DNA of 14,355 nt from Podochytrium sp. JEL0797 (taxonomy: Eukaryota > Chytridiomycota > Chytridiomycetes > Chytridiales > Chytriomycetaceae). The position numbers and the translations under genes are program-made. Where the stretch lies: contig JADGJG010000675.1 of the NCBI GenBank assembly GCA_027596195.1, positions 1 to 14,355 of the forward strand, read 5' to 3'. Numbering within the stretch: the first letter of the stretch is position 1; each line of letters begins with the position of its first letter. Below, piece after piece: positions 1 to 9,955 of the stretch. The notes beneath the pieces were generated by a model, which had not been told where the DNA came from, ran no database searches, and saw only the letters and a program-made list of their open reading frames with translations.

Positions 1-101
1 TTCGCTTCACGAGCTACGGAACGTTCCAAATTGATCACACGCGTAATTAAGTTTTCATATTTTCATGCACAGTGACGGATAGACAGAAAAAAAGATACAG
101 A

Positions 102-126
102 CCCCCCCCCCCCCCCTTTCCCCCCC
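102..126. repeat. Poly-C tract
   Basis: There are fifteen C, then TTT, then seven C. It lies just past the ADAM stop codon on the template side, so it is G-rich in the ADAM transcript. It is prone to sequencing and polymerase slippage error. Confidence 0.9.
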
Positions 127-144
127 AACAAAAAAAATTCCTCC

Positions 145-3100
145 TCAATGAAGATCTCCATTGTACTTGGAAGCATCCACCCACCCACCCTGCCCCCTCC
201 CACTCGACCCCTGCTGCGTCCCCGCACCACCACTCCCACTCCTCACACTCAACACCTGACTCCCATCACTCCCCACAAACGCGGGCCCCCGCCCAAACGA
301 ATCCTGCCCCACATGTGGCGGAGACCGCTGATACGATTCCTGGTTTCCTTGATACCCGCCCGACTGTTGCTGCTGGTACGCGAGTGGTTGTTGATATGGC
401 TGCACCATGGTCGGTTGCGCGTGCACAACGGGCAGTGCGCGTGCCGTGGGTCGGTTTTTGCGGGTGGAGCCGTATCGTGCTTGACGGATGCAGCAGCCGC
501 AGAGGGACCACATGCATCCGAGGAGGAGGAGACCTGCACCAATGGCCTGTGCACCAAAAATCAGTTTCCCAAAAATCCTAATGAAACGAAAAAAGTAGGG
601 GGGGGGCAAGGAAACGTACGAGTGGAATACTGAGCTGCAAATTCGACATGAACAAGTCCACAAACGATCCGAACCAGCTCGATTCCTTGCAAGAGCCTTG
701 GAAACAGCTCCCGGCGTACCCGCAGGCCGTACCGTCAAGCATGTTGCCTGCGAGAATGTAACATTGTCCTGAAGTCGAGGCACAAAGCAACTGACATTGC
801 GTGTTGGAACCCGGCACTATTTTTTGGCGTAAAATGGTAAGAACCCCGGAAAAAAACGCGCAAGAAAATAAAACTCACTCTGACAAACCCCCGTCGTCTT
901 CAACCCATTCGAATTCGTTGTACACTGCAAATCGCGACTCGTACAAACCCCATTCGCACACGCAGTCCCACTCTGCCCCGCAATCCCCGTCGCACAAGTC
1001 TGTCCATTCGGCGCAAACAGATTCACGGGACAGTCCCCGGAATCCCCGGTACACACTTCGGCGTAGTCGCACACGCCGGTAGAGGTACGACATACGGCGC
1101 CTTGTGCTTTGTATTGGCATTGCGTGCAGCAGTCGTCGTTGGTGTCGTCGCAGACGGAGAAGGGGGTGAATTTGCAGGTCGCGCCATTGCAACAGGGGTC
1201 GGTTTTGCCGCAGTCCGGGCCGCCGCAGTCGCAGTCTTCGCCGGCCTGGATGTTTTGGAAAAGGTGTTGGAATGAGCAAAGGCTCAGGGGTTGGGAATCC
1301 AAAAGAAAACACACGCATACCTCTTTGACTCCGTTTCCGCAAATGTTGGTCGTCAACGCTTGCAACGCACCAGGGGGTTGGAGACACGAGTATCGACTCG
1401 GATCTTGGAGCGTGTTGCAAATATCCTTGACAGAACATGCCGAGAAGTTGGATGAAATGGCGTTATCCGTGGGACTGTTGTCCAAAAAAACGTTAGAGCG
1501 GACTCTCGAGAAATCAAAAACACAGGGGGGGGGGGACAACTCAACTGCATCAAGTATTGTCCTCCACAATCGCAGGTTGGACTACACGCGCAACACACGG
1601 TTCCAGCACCAGGACAGGTCGCAGCAGTGCAATCATGAATGGCGCCGAAATTGTGCCCAACCTCGTGTGCCACGACTTTCCATTCGACGGGAACAATGGA
1701 ACTCACAGCCGTTCCAGAAACATAGTCGGTTCCTCCTGTGGTGACATCCGCTTGGGTGTTTGAACCCTGTTGGCAAAGAGTCTGCAGCCACGCAATGCCC
1801 ACGGCTTGTCCCGACACGGCGGTGGTACATCCCGTGAGGAGGTGCCACAATCCGGCGTTGTCTGGAGTCTTGTCTTTGGCTCCTCGCCATTGCGAAAAGT
1901 CACTGAACGCAAAAACGGGTTAATGACAGTCCTAAAAGAGAATCTAATAGTCTCACCTCAACCGATTGCTGATGCTGTAAGAATCAGTACAATCTTGATT
2001 CCACGCCATGCTCGCGCCGTTGGCGACCGTATCGCCACTTTTCGAACACGCGGTCTGGAGGTTGACTTTGATGATGGCCAAACCCACCTGGAACGAGGCC
2101 TCGTAAATTGCACTTGCTTGGTTGAAATCGCTCAGGATTTGGGCGAGCGCTTGCGGAGTGCCACCCTGGGCCGAAACCTGTCCAGATGCCAAATCGATCG
2201 CGCGTCAGTCGAACATGAAGATTGCAAATAATACAAGGGGGAGGGGAAGGGCAAAAAACATACGTAGTTGCAGTCGGCAGCGGCCCCCATAAACACAAAT
2301 TGCTTCGTTCCTTTGCATCCAGGCACGGCACCCCCATCGCGACGGTGATAAGAAAATTTCTTTCCGGTTTGATCGACGGTTGCGTCAAAAGGATGCGGAT
2401 TGTACACGCCCGTGTGACCGGAATTCCATGGATGCGCGTTATTGAATCCACAGCTTGACCCGGACCCGCCCATCACACTCGATTTCGATCGCCGCCGCAA
2501 CGCGCTCTCCGGGGACCGCATGAACGGGGGTTCAATCCCACTGTCGTGAAACAAAATCATTGCCGAATCGCGGGTCGAGTCTCCTCTCGACATTGCGCTC
2601 GCGAGTTCAATGTCAACGGGCCGTTTGGATTTCGAATACGAGGCCACGGATTTGAGGTTGTAGAGACCGTCTGTGGAGGTGGAGAAGGAGCCTTCGAAGA
2701 CGGGGTTTCCGTTCTCGTGGTTGTGCATGATCATTCGTGCGGAGGAGTCGTGTTTGTGGCCCGTGACGAAGCCTTCGTAGATGACGGGGATGGCTGTGGG
2801 CGGTGCGGGTTTGCCGTCAATGTAGAGCCAGTCGAGGGCATCGGCAAAGAGGTCGGATTTGCGGTTGAGGGTGATGGAATACGACGAGTTGAAGGCCTGT
2901 TCCGATTTCAAATTGGAATCAACACAGGCAGGGTTCGACCCCCAAAATAGAATGCGGAGTGTGTGAATTACCAAGAAGGACAGGATGATGGAGTCGAGCG
3001 CATTCGCCTGGTTCATGGTCTCCTGTTTGGAGTGCAACATGCCTGCCCAGGTATCGCCGTCGGCGGAATCCTCATAGCCAAGCAGTTGGGACGGCGAGGC

Positions 3101-3187
3101 GGGCGTGAAGGTCAGGCTGTGCACGAACGAGTACACGGCGATGGGTGGTACGAGAGATGCGGGGTCGTGTGAGTGGATGGCGTCCAT
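145..3187 (-). CDS. ADAM family zinc metalloprotease, membrane-anchored (8 exons)
   Basis: Exons: 3187-2972, 2896-2264, 2177-1957, 1902-1546, 1474-1321, 1245-879, 816-620, 546-145. All introns are GT-AG; the product is 848 residues. Prodomain is about 1-258, ending at a dibasic HRR site (256-258) suited to a kexin/furin-type protease. The catalytic domain begins near GAAADCNYV and carries HEVGHNFGAIH (436-446), the adamalysin zinc site with Glu437 as base, then a Met-turn YLMHP (473-477). The disintegrin domain starts at ICGNG (about 521) and continues through EDCDCGG. A Cys-rich region follows, then a membrane span at about 711-735 and a Gln/Gly/Ser-rich cytoplasmic tail to 848. This is full ADAM order, so the enzyme probably sheds surface proteins. 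The start is uncertain: I took the ATG at 3187 because frame-open sequence further upstream is basic and runs into the divergent gene. No clear signal peptide follows, so a short upstream exon may be missing. Confidence 0.92.
1525..1535. repeat. Homopolymer G run in ADAM intron 4
   Basis: Eleven G on the plus strand are read as C in the ADAM pre-mRNA, inside the intron spanning 1475-1545. A length error here would not change the protein. Confidence 0.85.
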
Positions 3188-3421
3188 GGGGTGTTTCAAG
3201 TGGTTGATGAATGAAGATGGACTGGAAGGGGTTTTTTTTCGAACAACTTTTCTCCATCCGTTCTTTCTCCGCGCGCGCGAGAACAAAGACACCAAGGACC
3301 TCTTTGCAGCAGCTCTCCCAGCAGCACCCTGCATCCCTTTCTGCCCCACATCACACGCACACACTGCGTATACCCCGCGTAGCACCCATCCCGCAAGACC
3401 CTTTTTTACGGCCTCACTCAG
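3188..3421. promoter_or_regulatory. Divergent promoter region, ADAM (-) / GW-RRM (+)
   Basis: About 234 bases separate the assigned start codons, so both genes must draw their promoters from this gap or from the neighbour's 5' end. On the plus strand it is pyrimidine-rich with a T8 run near 3232 and a CA-rich patch near 3352-3362. I see no convincing TATA box. If ADAM has a missed upstream signal-peptide exon, part of this gap is transcribed intron or exon. Confidence 0.55.
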
Positions 3422-6400
3422 ATGAATTCCGATCAGCGCGAGTCCTCTGCGCATTCGCAGGCTTCACCACACACGGCGCAGTGGTAAGCACGCCCTGTGT
3501 TTTGCTTCTCTAGGCGAAAGCCAGAAGAAACGCACTCCCTCTATACATTTCCCTGACTTTTCGGATCAGGGACCAGCACGGCCTCCAGACCACACCCACG
3601 GTCCTCGCCGCCCACACCTGGTCCTCTCCACGCGCCGCCGCGCCCCTCGCCACGGACCCCAACTGGTCCACAAGCGAAACTGACTGGTCCTCACGTAGCC
3701 CAGCAGCAACCCACGCCCTGAACAAAAAGGATTCGTGGCGAATCAACAACTCAAACAGTCCCTCCACTGCCTCGACTCCTTCACCCATCCCCACCACAAC
3801 CACTACTGCAAGTGGATGGGGTCCCCCGCCTGCAACCCCTGTGGCGAATGGCTGGGGCCCGACTCCTGGAGCCGCAGCTACTGCAGGCGCGCAACCGGGT
3901 CCCTCGCCAGTCTCCAATAGCAACTGGGGAGCGAATCCACCCGCAGGAGGAGGAGGAGGAGGAAGCTGGGCTCCCTCATTCCCTTCGGGTTCGAGACGCT
4001 CGAGTCTCGCCGACGCACCTCCCTCCGCGTCTCAAAACACTTCTTTTGGCCCCGGCATCCAACGTCGCGCGTCGGACGTGAATGTCAACAACAACCGTCC
4101 TGGATCGGGATGGGGTTCTCAACCGGGAATCTTGTCACCTTCAACTCCCGCTTCATCAGGCGGGTGGGGTGCTATCCCTGGAGTCGCCACGGCTCAAAAC
4201 GCTTCTGCCGCTGCTGCTCCCAACTGGGGAGCTTTGGTCGGCAGCACTACAACTTCACCACCTGCTCCCAAACTGCAACAACAACCCGCACCACCACCCA
4301 CTTCTTCTGGTGGATGGAATTCGGTTCCAGGTGTTTCGAGTGCCTCAACTTTGGCTTCCAACAGGAATATTGGCTCTGGTCTTTCTGCCCCTTATTCTCC
4401 AGGATCACCATCGGTTCCCGCTCCCACAAGCGGATGGAACGCGGCGCCGAGATCCATGAATCCTCCGTCCTCAAACGACAACTGGGGTGCCATTCCGGGA
4501 GTTTCGACCGCCGCAGCGGCTGGTCAGACATCAGCACCTGCCCCCACACATGCGTCCAATTGGAGCACAACCTCCGTCTCGTTGGCGCAAGAGTTTCAAC
4601 CACGACAACAACCAACAGCAGCGGGATGGGACTCTCCCTCTCGTGCTCCTCAATCCAACGACCCAACTCCCGGTTGGGGAACCCCTCCTGCGGCTAGCAC
4701 GGACACATCATCGGGATGGAATGCTCCCGTGGCTGCAGCATCCGTCACTGCCCGACCTTCCACGCAGAGTTTGCACACGGGCGGGTGGGGTGCACCACCC
4801 TCAGCTGCCGCCGTCTCCCAACGACCCTCTCTTCAAAGCATGAACGCTTCCACCGCTCCTGCAGCGGCCGGGGGGTGGGGACCCGCGCCGTCTATTCCCG
4901 GCACGCAGAACCCTGCCTCTTGGAACACTTCTTCTGCACCGTCGTCCGGAAACTGGATCAAAGACGATACCGCAACTTCTTCTCGCATGGTTGAACCTGC
5001 GGAGGGCGCCATTGGCAGTGGAGGGTGGGGCAGCAACACTCCCGCGACTGCTGTTCCACAGCAAACGGGGTGGAACGCTTCAACTGCCTCGACTCAGGAC
5101 GCGAGGCCTTCGGTTGGGGGGTGGAGCCACCCTTCGCCTGTGGGAAGTCAATCGGCGTCTTCGTTGGGACTCACAGGGGGTAGTGGAAATGGGTGGGGGA
5201 GTGGCGCACCTGCGCCACCAACCGCACAAGCGAGTGGATGGAGTTCTCCCGCAGCTGCTTCTTCTTTGCAAGGTGGTTCGCCGGCGAGGAGGGAGTCGGC
5301 GGGGTCGGTGGCGGTGCAACCGCAGGGTGGATGGGGGTCTGTTCCGAATACGGTTCCTGGAACTGGGTCTGGTGCTACGGGATGGAGTTCGGGTGGTGTT
5401 GTGCCGCCGAATCGACCGGTGAAGGGTGTTGGTGGGATTGGGGGTTGGAATTCGAGTTTTGGAAATCCGCAACAGCAGCAACAGCAACAGCAGAGTGCGC
5501 CTCGTGGGCCGCCGGCGAATGGAATGGGAGGGTGGGGTGTTGGTGGGGTTACAGCTGAAAGCGATGTGGGTGTGATTGGGGGAGGGTTTCCGAGACGCGC
5601 CAAGTCGACTGTGGAGATGAGTAACCGAGCAGGAGCGGCTGGGCGAGTGAGTTCTGTGGGTGAGAATACGCTTGTAGTGAGTGAGGTTGGGGCGGCGGGT
5701 TCGAGTATGAGGCTGTTTACCAAGTCGTTTGCGGATATTGGAGCGGAGGTTTGTGTTTGTGCTTTGTTGGGTGTGCTGGGTTTTTGTCTGATTTTTTTCT
5801 GGTTCAGGCGGCTCGTCAGAAGGCGGTTTCTCCGAAAGATGAATTTGCTGACGCGATTGGTGTGTTTGTGTTTGGCTTGCCAGCGTCCTTCAAAATCAAA
5901 GAGATTCTGGCGCTGTTTGGGGAATTTGGGGATATCATGAACGGTGAGTTTTGCTGCTTGAGTTTTGACCTTCCAGTTCCCAAAGAAAGTCGCTCACGCA
6001 TTGTTTGTGGCGCCCTTTAGTCGGAATCACGCCGAAATCGGCCAAGAATCCCAGCGCGTTTGCAAAAGTGGAATTTGAAGTCACCGGAAGCGCATCCAAA
6101 GCGATTCGAGCCACCCACGGAAAATCGATTTCCGCGTCGTCTCCCGATCGGTTGCAAGTCCTTCCCGATTTTGGAACGGGCGTTCCTGCGCCTTCGTCGT
6201 CGCCCACTGCTGGTGCTCCCGTCACCACGAGTACCCCTCCCTCACCCCTTCGCGCGCCTGTTTCGCAAAATATATCGACGCCGGGAAGAGTGTCGTCCTC
6301 GGTTGCGGTTCCTCAGAGCCCGATTTCGATTGTGGGAGCTGCTGCTGCTTCTGCTTCTGCTTCTGCTGGTGCCAAGCTTCAAACGCAAGCACCTGTTGCT

Positions 6401-7481
6401 GTGTCTGCTGACGCGAATGCGGAAAATCGTACTCTTCACATTGGCAACTGTCCTATGTCTGTTGAAAAGGTATTACTCGATTCGTTTCTCGGCATTATTC
6501 ACGTTTCCCTCTCTGACATGAACACCTGTTTAGGCCGACATTGAACGCATCCTCGGTCGCGGCGCCGAAATTCGATTCATCAACATTGTTCCACGTCCCA
6601 AAGAAAAACGAACCATGGTGTTTGTCACGTTCAAGACGCACGCGGCATGTTTGCGGGCGATGGGCGCGATCAAGATGGGAACGTTTTTTGGCATGACGGA
6701 AGGACTCAAGGTTGATTTTTCGAAGGCGGAGACGAGGAGTCTTGCGGCTGCTGGTACTACTACTGCGACTACGAATAGTGTTGTGTCGTCTGTCTCGGGG
6801 GCGAGTGGTGCGGGTGGGATGGTTGTTACGAGAAAAGCTGTTGTGGGAGAGAAGAAGTCGACGGCGTCTCTGAACGGTTCGATCGGTTCGAGTTCCAGCG
6901 CTACCACTACAACCACAACCGCTACCAAAAAGAACCTCTGCCCGTCCCTCTATCTCCGCGACATCAAACCCACGGAAACCGAATCCACCCTCCGCGCCAC
7001 CTTGACCCGCGCGGGGGGTCCCGTCTCTTCGTGTCACATTATCCCACGGTTGGATGGAACGCGGTACGCGATTGTGACGTTCGAGCGTGGGGAGGACGCT
7101 GCACGCGTCTTTCGCGATAAAGTGGAGAGTGCAGTGTACCCGCGGCAGCGACGACTCACGGTCACGAATGTGCCTGTGGGAACTACGGCGGGGGAACTTG
7201 CGGGTGCGTTTCGCGGGTGTGGTGAGGTGAAGCGGGTTGACTTTTTGGCGGGGGACGGAGGTGGTGGTGTGGCTGAGATTGAGTTTGGGCGTGGGGAAGG
7301 AGCGATTTTGGCGCATGTTTGGGTCGTGGAGGGGAGGGTGCCTGGGTTTGCGGGGGTTGATGGGGGGTATTCTGTGAGTGGAGGTGGTGCGGGTGGTGGT
7401 GACGGGGGTTTATTCGCGGCACAGACTGATGCTGACGAAACTGCTGATGCGAATCGCGTTGGTGAGCATGTCGAGGAATGA
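3422..7481 (+). CDS. GW/WG-repeat protein with four RRM-like domains (5 exons)
   Basis: Exons: 3422-3483, 3570-5748, 5808-5943, 6021-6469, 6534-7481; 1257 residues. Residues 21-676 are low-complexity (Ser, Ala, Pro, Gly, Thr, Asn) with about 32 tryptophans, roughly two dozen touching glycine. A recurring unit reads GGWGAIPG, GGWNSVPG or NWGAIPG. A run of eight Gln lies at 5470-5493. RRM1 is about 764-840, with RNP2-like VFVFGLP and RNP1-like SAFAKVEF. RRM2 is about 929-1010 (TLHIGN, RTMVFVTF). RRM3 is about 1079-1144 (SLYLRDI, RYAIVTFE). RRM4 is about 1148-1214 (LTVTNVP, GVAEIEF) and is the weakest. GW/WG arrays are known Argonaute-binding platforms in GW182/TNRC6, plant NRPE1 and SPT5L, and fission-yeast Tas3. 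An Argonaute or P-body role is therefore plausible but is inference. The alternative is a general RNA-binding protein with a condensate-prone tail. The gene diverges from ADAM. Confidence 0.88.
3600..5541 (+). repeat. GW/WG repeat array inside the RRM gene
   Basis: This stretch of exon 2 encodes the tryptophan-rich low-complexity region. Tryptophans recur about every 10-35 residues, mostly as GW, WG or GWG. The best-conserved unit, [GSN][GN]W[GN]xxPG, occurs near 4158, 4308 and 4480, with looser copies to about 5340. The repeats are diverged at the DNA level, so this is an old array rather than a recent slippage product. Confidence 0.85.
5470..5493 (+). repeat. CAG/CAA repeat encoding eight glutamines
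   Basis: Eight consecutive CAA or CAG codons lie near the end of the GW repeat region. The mixed codons suggest moderate stability. Confidence 0.9.
6339..6368 (+). repeat. GCT/TCT trinucleotide repeat in GW-RRM linker
   Basis: A run of GCT and TCT codons encodes an Ala/Ser stretch in the linker between RRM1 and RRM2. Slippage in units of three would keep the frame. Confidence 0.8.
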
Positions 7482-7766
7482 AGGAGGGGGTGTGGGGATC
7501 TTTCTTGCTCTTTCTCTCTCTCTCTCTCTCTCTCTCCTCTCTCTGTCTCGCTGTTTCTCTCTCTCTGGATTGCTATTATTTTTTTTTGGTTCTCTTTGAG
7601 GGAATTATTATTATCAAGTTTTTGTTACACGTTCAAAACGACAACTGAATTATTCAACTCGACAAGGCACGAGCAGATCTGTCCCTGCTCTTCGTTTTTG
7701 GCTTGGCCATTGTTCTCAAAGGAAAACACAAGTTTTGCTTCATCCAATTTCCTCCACAGAAGTATC
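7482..7766. other. Intergenic region between GW-RRM gene and kinase
   Basis: This gap holds the 3' end of the GW-RRM transcript, a CT microsatellite and the kinase promoter and 5' leader. No exact AATAAA is present on the plus strand, so the upstream gene must use a variant signal. The frame of the kinase stays open upstream to about 7596 but has no ATG before 7767. Confidence 0.6.
7511..7567. repeat. CT/TC microsatellite
   Basis: A nearly pure run of TC dinucleotides (about 7512-7536) continues as interrupted CT-rich sequence to about 7567. It is likely variable in length between strains. As a pyrimidine tract upstream of the kinase it could also influence the promoter. Confidence 0.9.
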
Positions 7767-9841
7767 ATGTCCACTTTCCAATCCGATATTTGGTGCACGG
7801 GTCTCGAAACCAAGACCAATACCGTCGTCCCAGACTTGCCTGCACCCACAAGCACAAGCCAAGCCACCCCAGACACGACCACCCTTCCGCGACGCGTCAC
7901 AGACCGCAAAAAGAGCATTGTCGGCTCGCTCGCCTCTCTCGGTCGTCTCCGCAGCATCCGAAACACCGCCAAAAGGGATGAACAAGAAAGCATCGTGTAC
8001 CGATTATTCCACCACGTGCCAATTCACTCCCACTTGCCACCCCACCCCAACCACCCAGCACAAGCTCATCCCGACAAGGAACACTCGTTTGCACATTCTC
8101 GAAGGTACAACAGCGACAGCGATTTCGACTCGGACGCTCTCGACGACAGCGACGCGTCGTCCCTTCACAGCAGTCACAGCCCGACACTCCATGACCGCGG
8201 TGATTCTGGGGCCTCCCCTCCACGACCACTCACAAAGAATCAACGGTCCCATTCGAAAGACTTGGGTTCCCTCTTGCTGTTCCGCAAGAGTGGGTCCAAA
8301 GCCGTCGCGGATTCCGAATCAGAAAGCGACGCCGAATCGGACCGCGGCGGTCCGCGTCGATCCTCGAGAATTCAGTCCATCAAACGATTCTTGTCTAAAA
8401 AGAAACCCAGCGGTACTACCGCTGCAGCAGAAACAGCATCCCCTGCTTCACCCACCTTAACAGCCTCCACCATTCCCGATTTGAGACCCGCAGTGACGGC
8501 GGATTCTGTCTCCGCAGTGAACGACAACAGCGAATCGAGTGATACTGAATTACCGCCACAGCAAGTTTCGAGCTCTCACGGCAACTTGTTCAAAAATCTG
8601 TTGATGCAAGGGAAACGGAGGGCCACCGTGTTGGGTGTCGTGAGCAACAGCAGCAGTGCGAGCAGTTTGAATGGGTCCTCGGAAATGTTGGGGAATAGTT
8701 TGGGGGGTGGTATACAGGTTGCAGGAGAATCGATGCCGTTGCGGAATCGGTCGCCCTCTGAAGCCTCATTGAGTGAAAAGTATGGGCTCGCGAGCAAGAA
8801 GGAGCTTGGGAGGGGTGTTTCTGCGGTCGTGAGGCTCTGTTCGCCCGTGAATTCGGAAAAGAAGTATGCTGTTAAGGAGTTTCTGCCTAAGAGGAAGGGC
8901 GAGCAGCGGCGGGAATATGTGAAGAAGCTTATGTCCGAATTTTGCATTTCTTCGAGTTTGGATCATGAGAATGTGATCAAGACGGTGGATTTGATTCAGG
9001 ATGAGCAGAAGAAGTGGTGTGTGGTGATGGAATTTGCGGAGGGGGGGAGTTTGTATTCGAAGATTAATTCGGGGTGTTTGGAGACGGAAACGATTTATTG
9101 GTGAGTGATTTTCATACCCTGCACCATTCTAAAATCTATCTGCAAGTTTCTACAAACAGCTTCTCAACGGCATTGCGTATTTGCATTCTGTTGGGGTCGC
9201 GCATAGAGGTGAGTTGTTTTCCATTCCCAAGTTTGACAAGGTTCGCCAGTGAATTCAAAGTGCTCTCATTAAATAGATCTCAAACCTGAAAACTTGCTTC
9301 TGGATGCCTCCTGCCGGATTCTCAAAATTACTGACTTTGGTGTGTCGGACGTTTTTCGGGCTCCGTTCGAGAGTTTGAGCAGAAAGGCTGCGGGAGAATG
9401 CGGCTCAGGGCCCTATATTGCGCCAGAGGTTAAGTTATAAATATTGGCGCGCCTCTTTTCAACTGATTATATATCCAAAAACAGGTTTTCTCCGAACGGG
9501 AATATGATGGAGAGCAGGTGGACGTTTGGTCATCCGGAATCATTTTGTATACAATGCTCTACCGATCCATGCCATGGAGAATTGCCAAACCAAGCCAAGA
9601 CGAGCGATTCAAAAAGTTCACCGAGAACAGGGAAGGCTGGTGGGGCGTTTTTCGGATTGTCCCACCCGCACCTGGGGTGCGAGGGGTGTTATTGAAAGTG
9701 TTGGAACCTGCTCCCGAGAAGCGCGTACGAATCAAAGAGTTGCTGCAAGACGAGTGGGTGGTTGGCCTTGCGTTTCACAAGGAGGGGGTGGACGATGCGG
9801 CCGTGATGCATTCGCATCAGTGTTTGATTGGGAAACATTGA
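7767..9841 (+). CDS. SAT4/HAL4/HAL5-like Ser/Thr protein kinase (4 exons)
   Basis: Exons: 7767-9100, 9147-9208, 9277-9428, 9485-9841; 634 residues. The start is the first in-frame ATG. Residues 1-340 are Ser-, Asp- and Lys-rich and probably disordered regulatory sequence. The kinase domain runs from about 341 to 615. It has the Gly loop LGRGVSAVV (347-355), ATP lysine K370 in YAVKEF, catalytic loop HRDLKPEN with D466, DFG at 485-487 and APE at 514-516. Blocks such as EYVKKL, SEFCISSSL, GVAHRDLKPENLL and DVWSSGI match the fungal halotolerance kinases. In yeast, Sat4 and Hal5 stabilise plasma-membrane transporters including the Trk potassium system, so a similar role is inferred. The third glycine of the loop is Ala353; the other catalytic residues are intact, so the enzyme is probably active. 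The gene converges on the OCA1-like gene. Confidence 0.93.
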
Positions 9842-9857
9842 GCATGTTGAAGAGGAG

Positions 9858-9863
9858 AATAAA
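9858..9863 (+). terminator. Poly(A) signal AATAAA, kinase gene
   Basis: An exact AATAAA lies 17 bases past the kinase stop codon, in the sense orientation. Confidence 0.7.
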
Positions 9864-9922
9864 GCCTCAGTTTTGAATTTTCGCACCGATCAAAATTAGT
9901 AGTAGTAAGGTTGTTGAAAAAA

Positions 9923-9928
9923 TTTATT
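9923..9928 (-). terminator. Poly(A) signal AATAAA, OCA1-like gene
   Basis: An exact AATAAA on the minus strand lies about 28 bases past the OCA1-like stop. With the kinase signal at 9858 it supports two convergent transcripts ending within about 100 bases, possibly overlapping. Confidence 0.65.
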
Positions 9929-9955
9929 TTTCGAGGTAGACATATGTGCAGACCA

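Noticed and set aside
547..619. A nearer acceptor (cattag) for the last ADAM intron
   Set aside because: It gives the wrong phase and does not lead into the membrane-span frame. The cacag acceptor at 547 restores a typical SIPLAIGAG membrane segment.
72..633. Plus-strand frames of 161-169 residues opposite the ADAM tail
   Set aside because: They are Pro/His/Thr-rich antisense shadows of the ADAM last exon and have no family resemblance.
875..1438. Minus-strand frame rich in Arg and Leu across the disintegrin region
   Set aside because: It is an alternative frame of the Cys-rich coding sequence; the ADAM frame carries all the conserved cysteines.
3188..3454. Upstream extension of the ADAM frame to an ATG at 3454
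   Set aside because: The extra 89 residues are basic with no ADAM or signal-peptide features, and they run across the start of the divergent GW-RRM gene.
3484..3569. A nearer intron end at tctctag (3522) in the GW-RRM gene
   Set aside because: Using it brings an in-frame stop within about 15 codons. The acceptor at 3569 keeps the frame open into the GW repeats.
5148..5723. Minus-strand 191-residue Pro/Thr-rich frame
   Set aside because: It is an antisense shadow of the GW repeat region; its composition is the complement of Gly/Trp codons.
6495..7316. Minus-strand 273-residue Arg/Ser-rich frame
   Set aside because: It is antisense to the RRM exons, which have clear RNP motifs and spliced continuity on the plus strand.
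7735..8460. Second plus-strand frame of 241 residues over the kinase N-terminus
   Set aside because: It is an out-of-frame shadow that ends within the exon. The kinase frame runs on into a complete catalytic domain.
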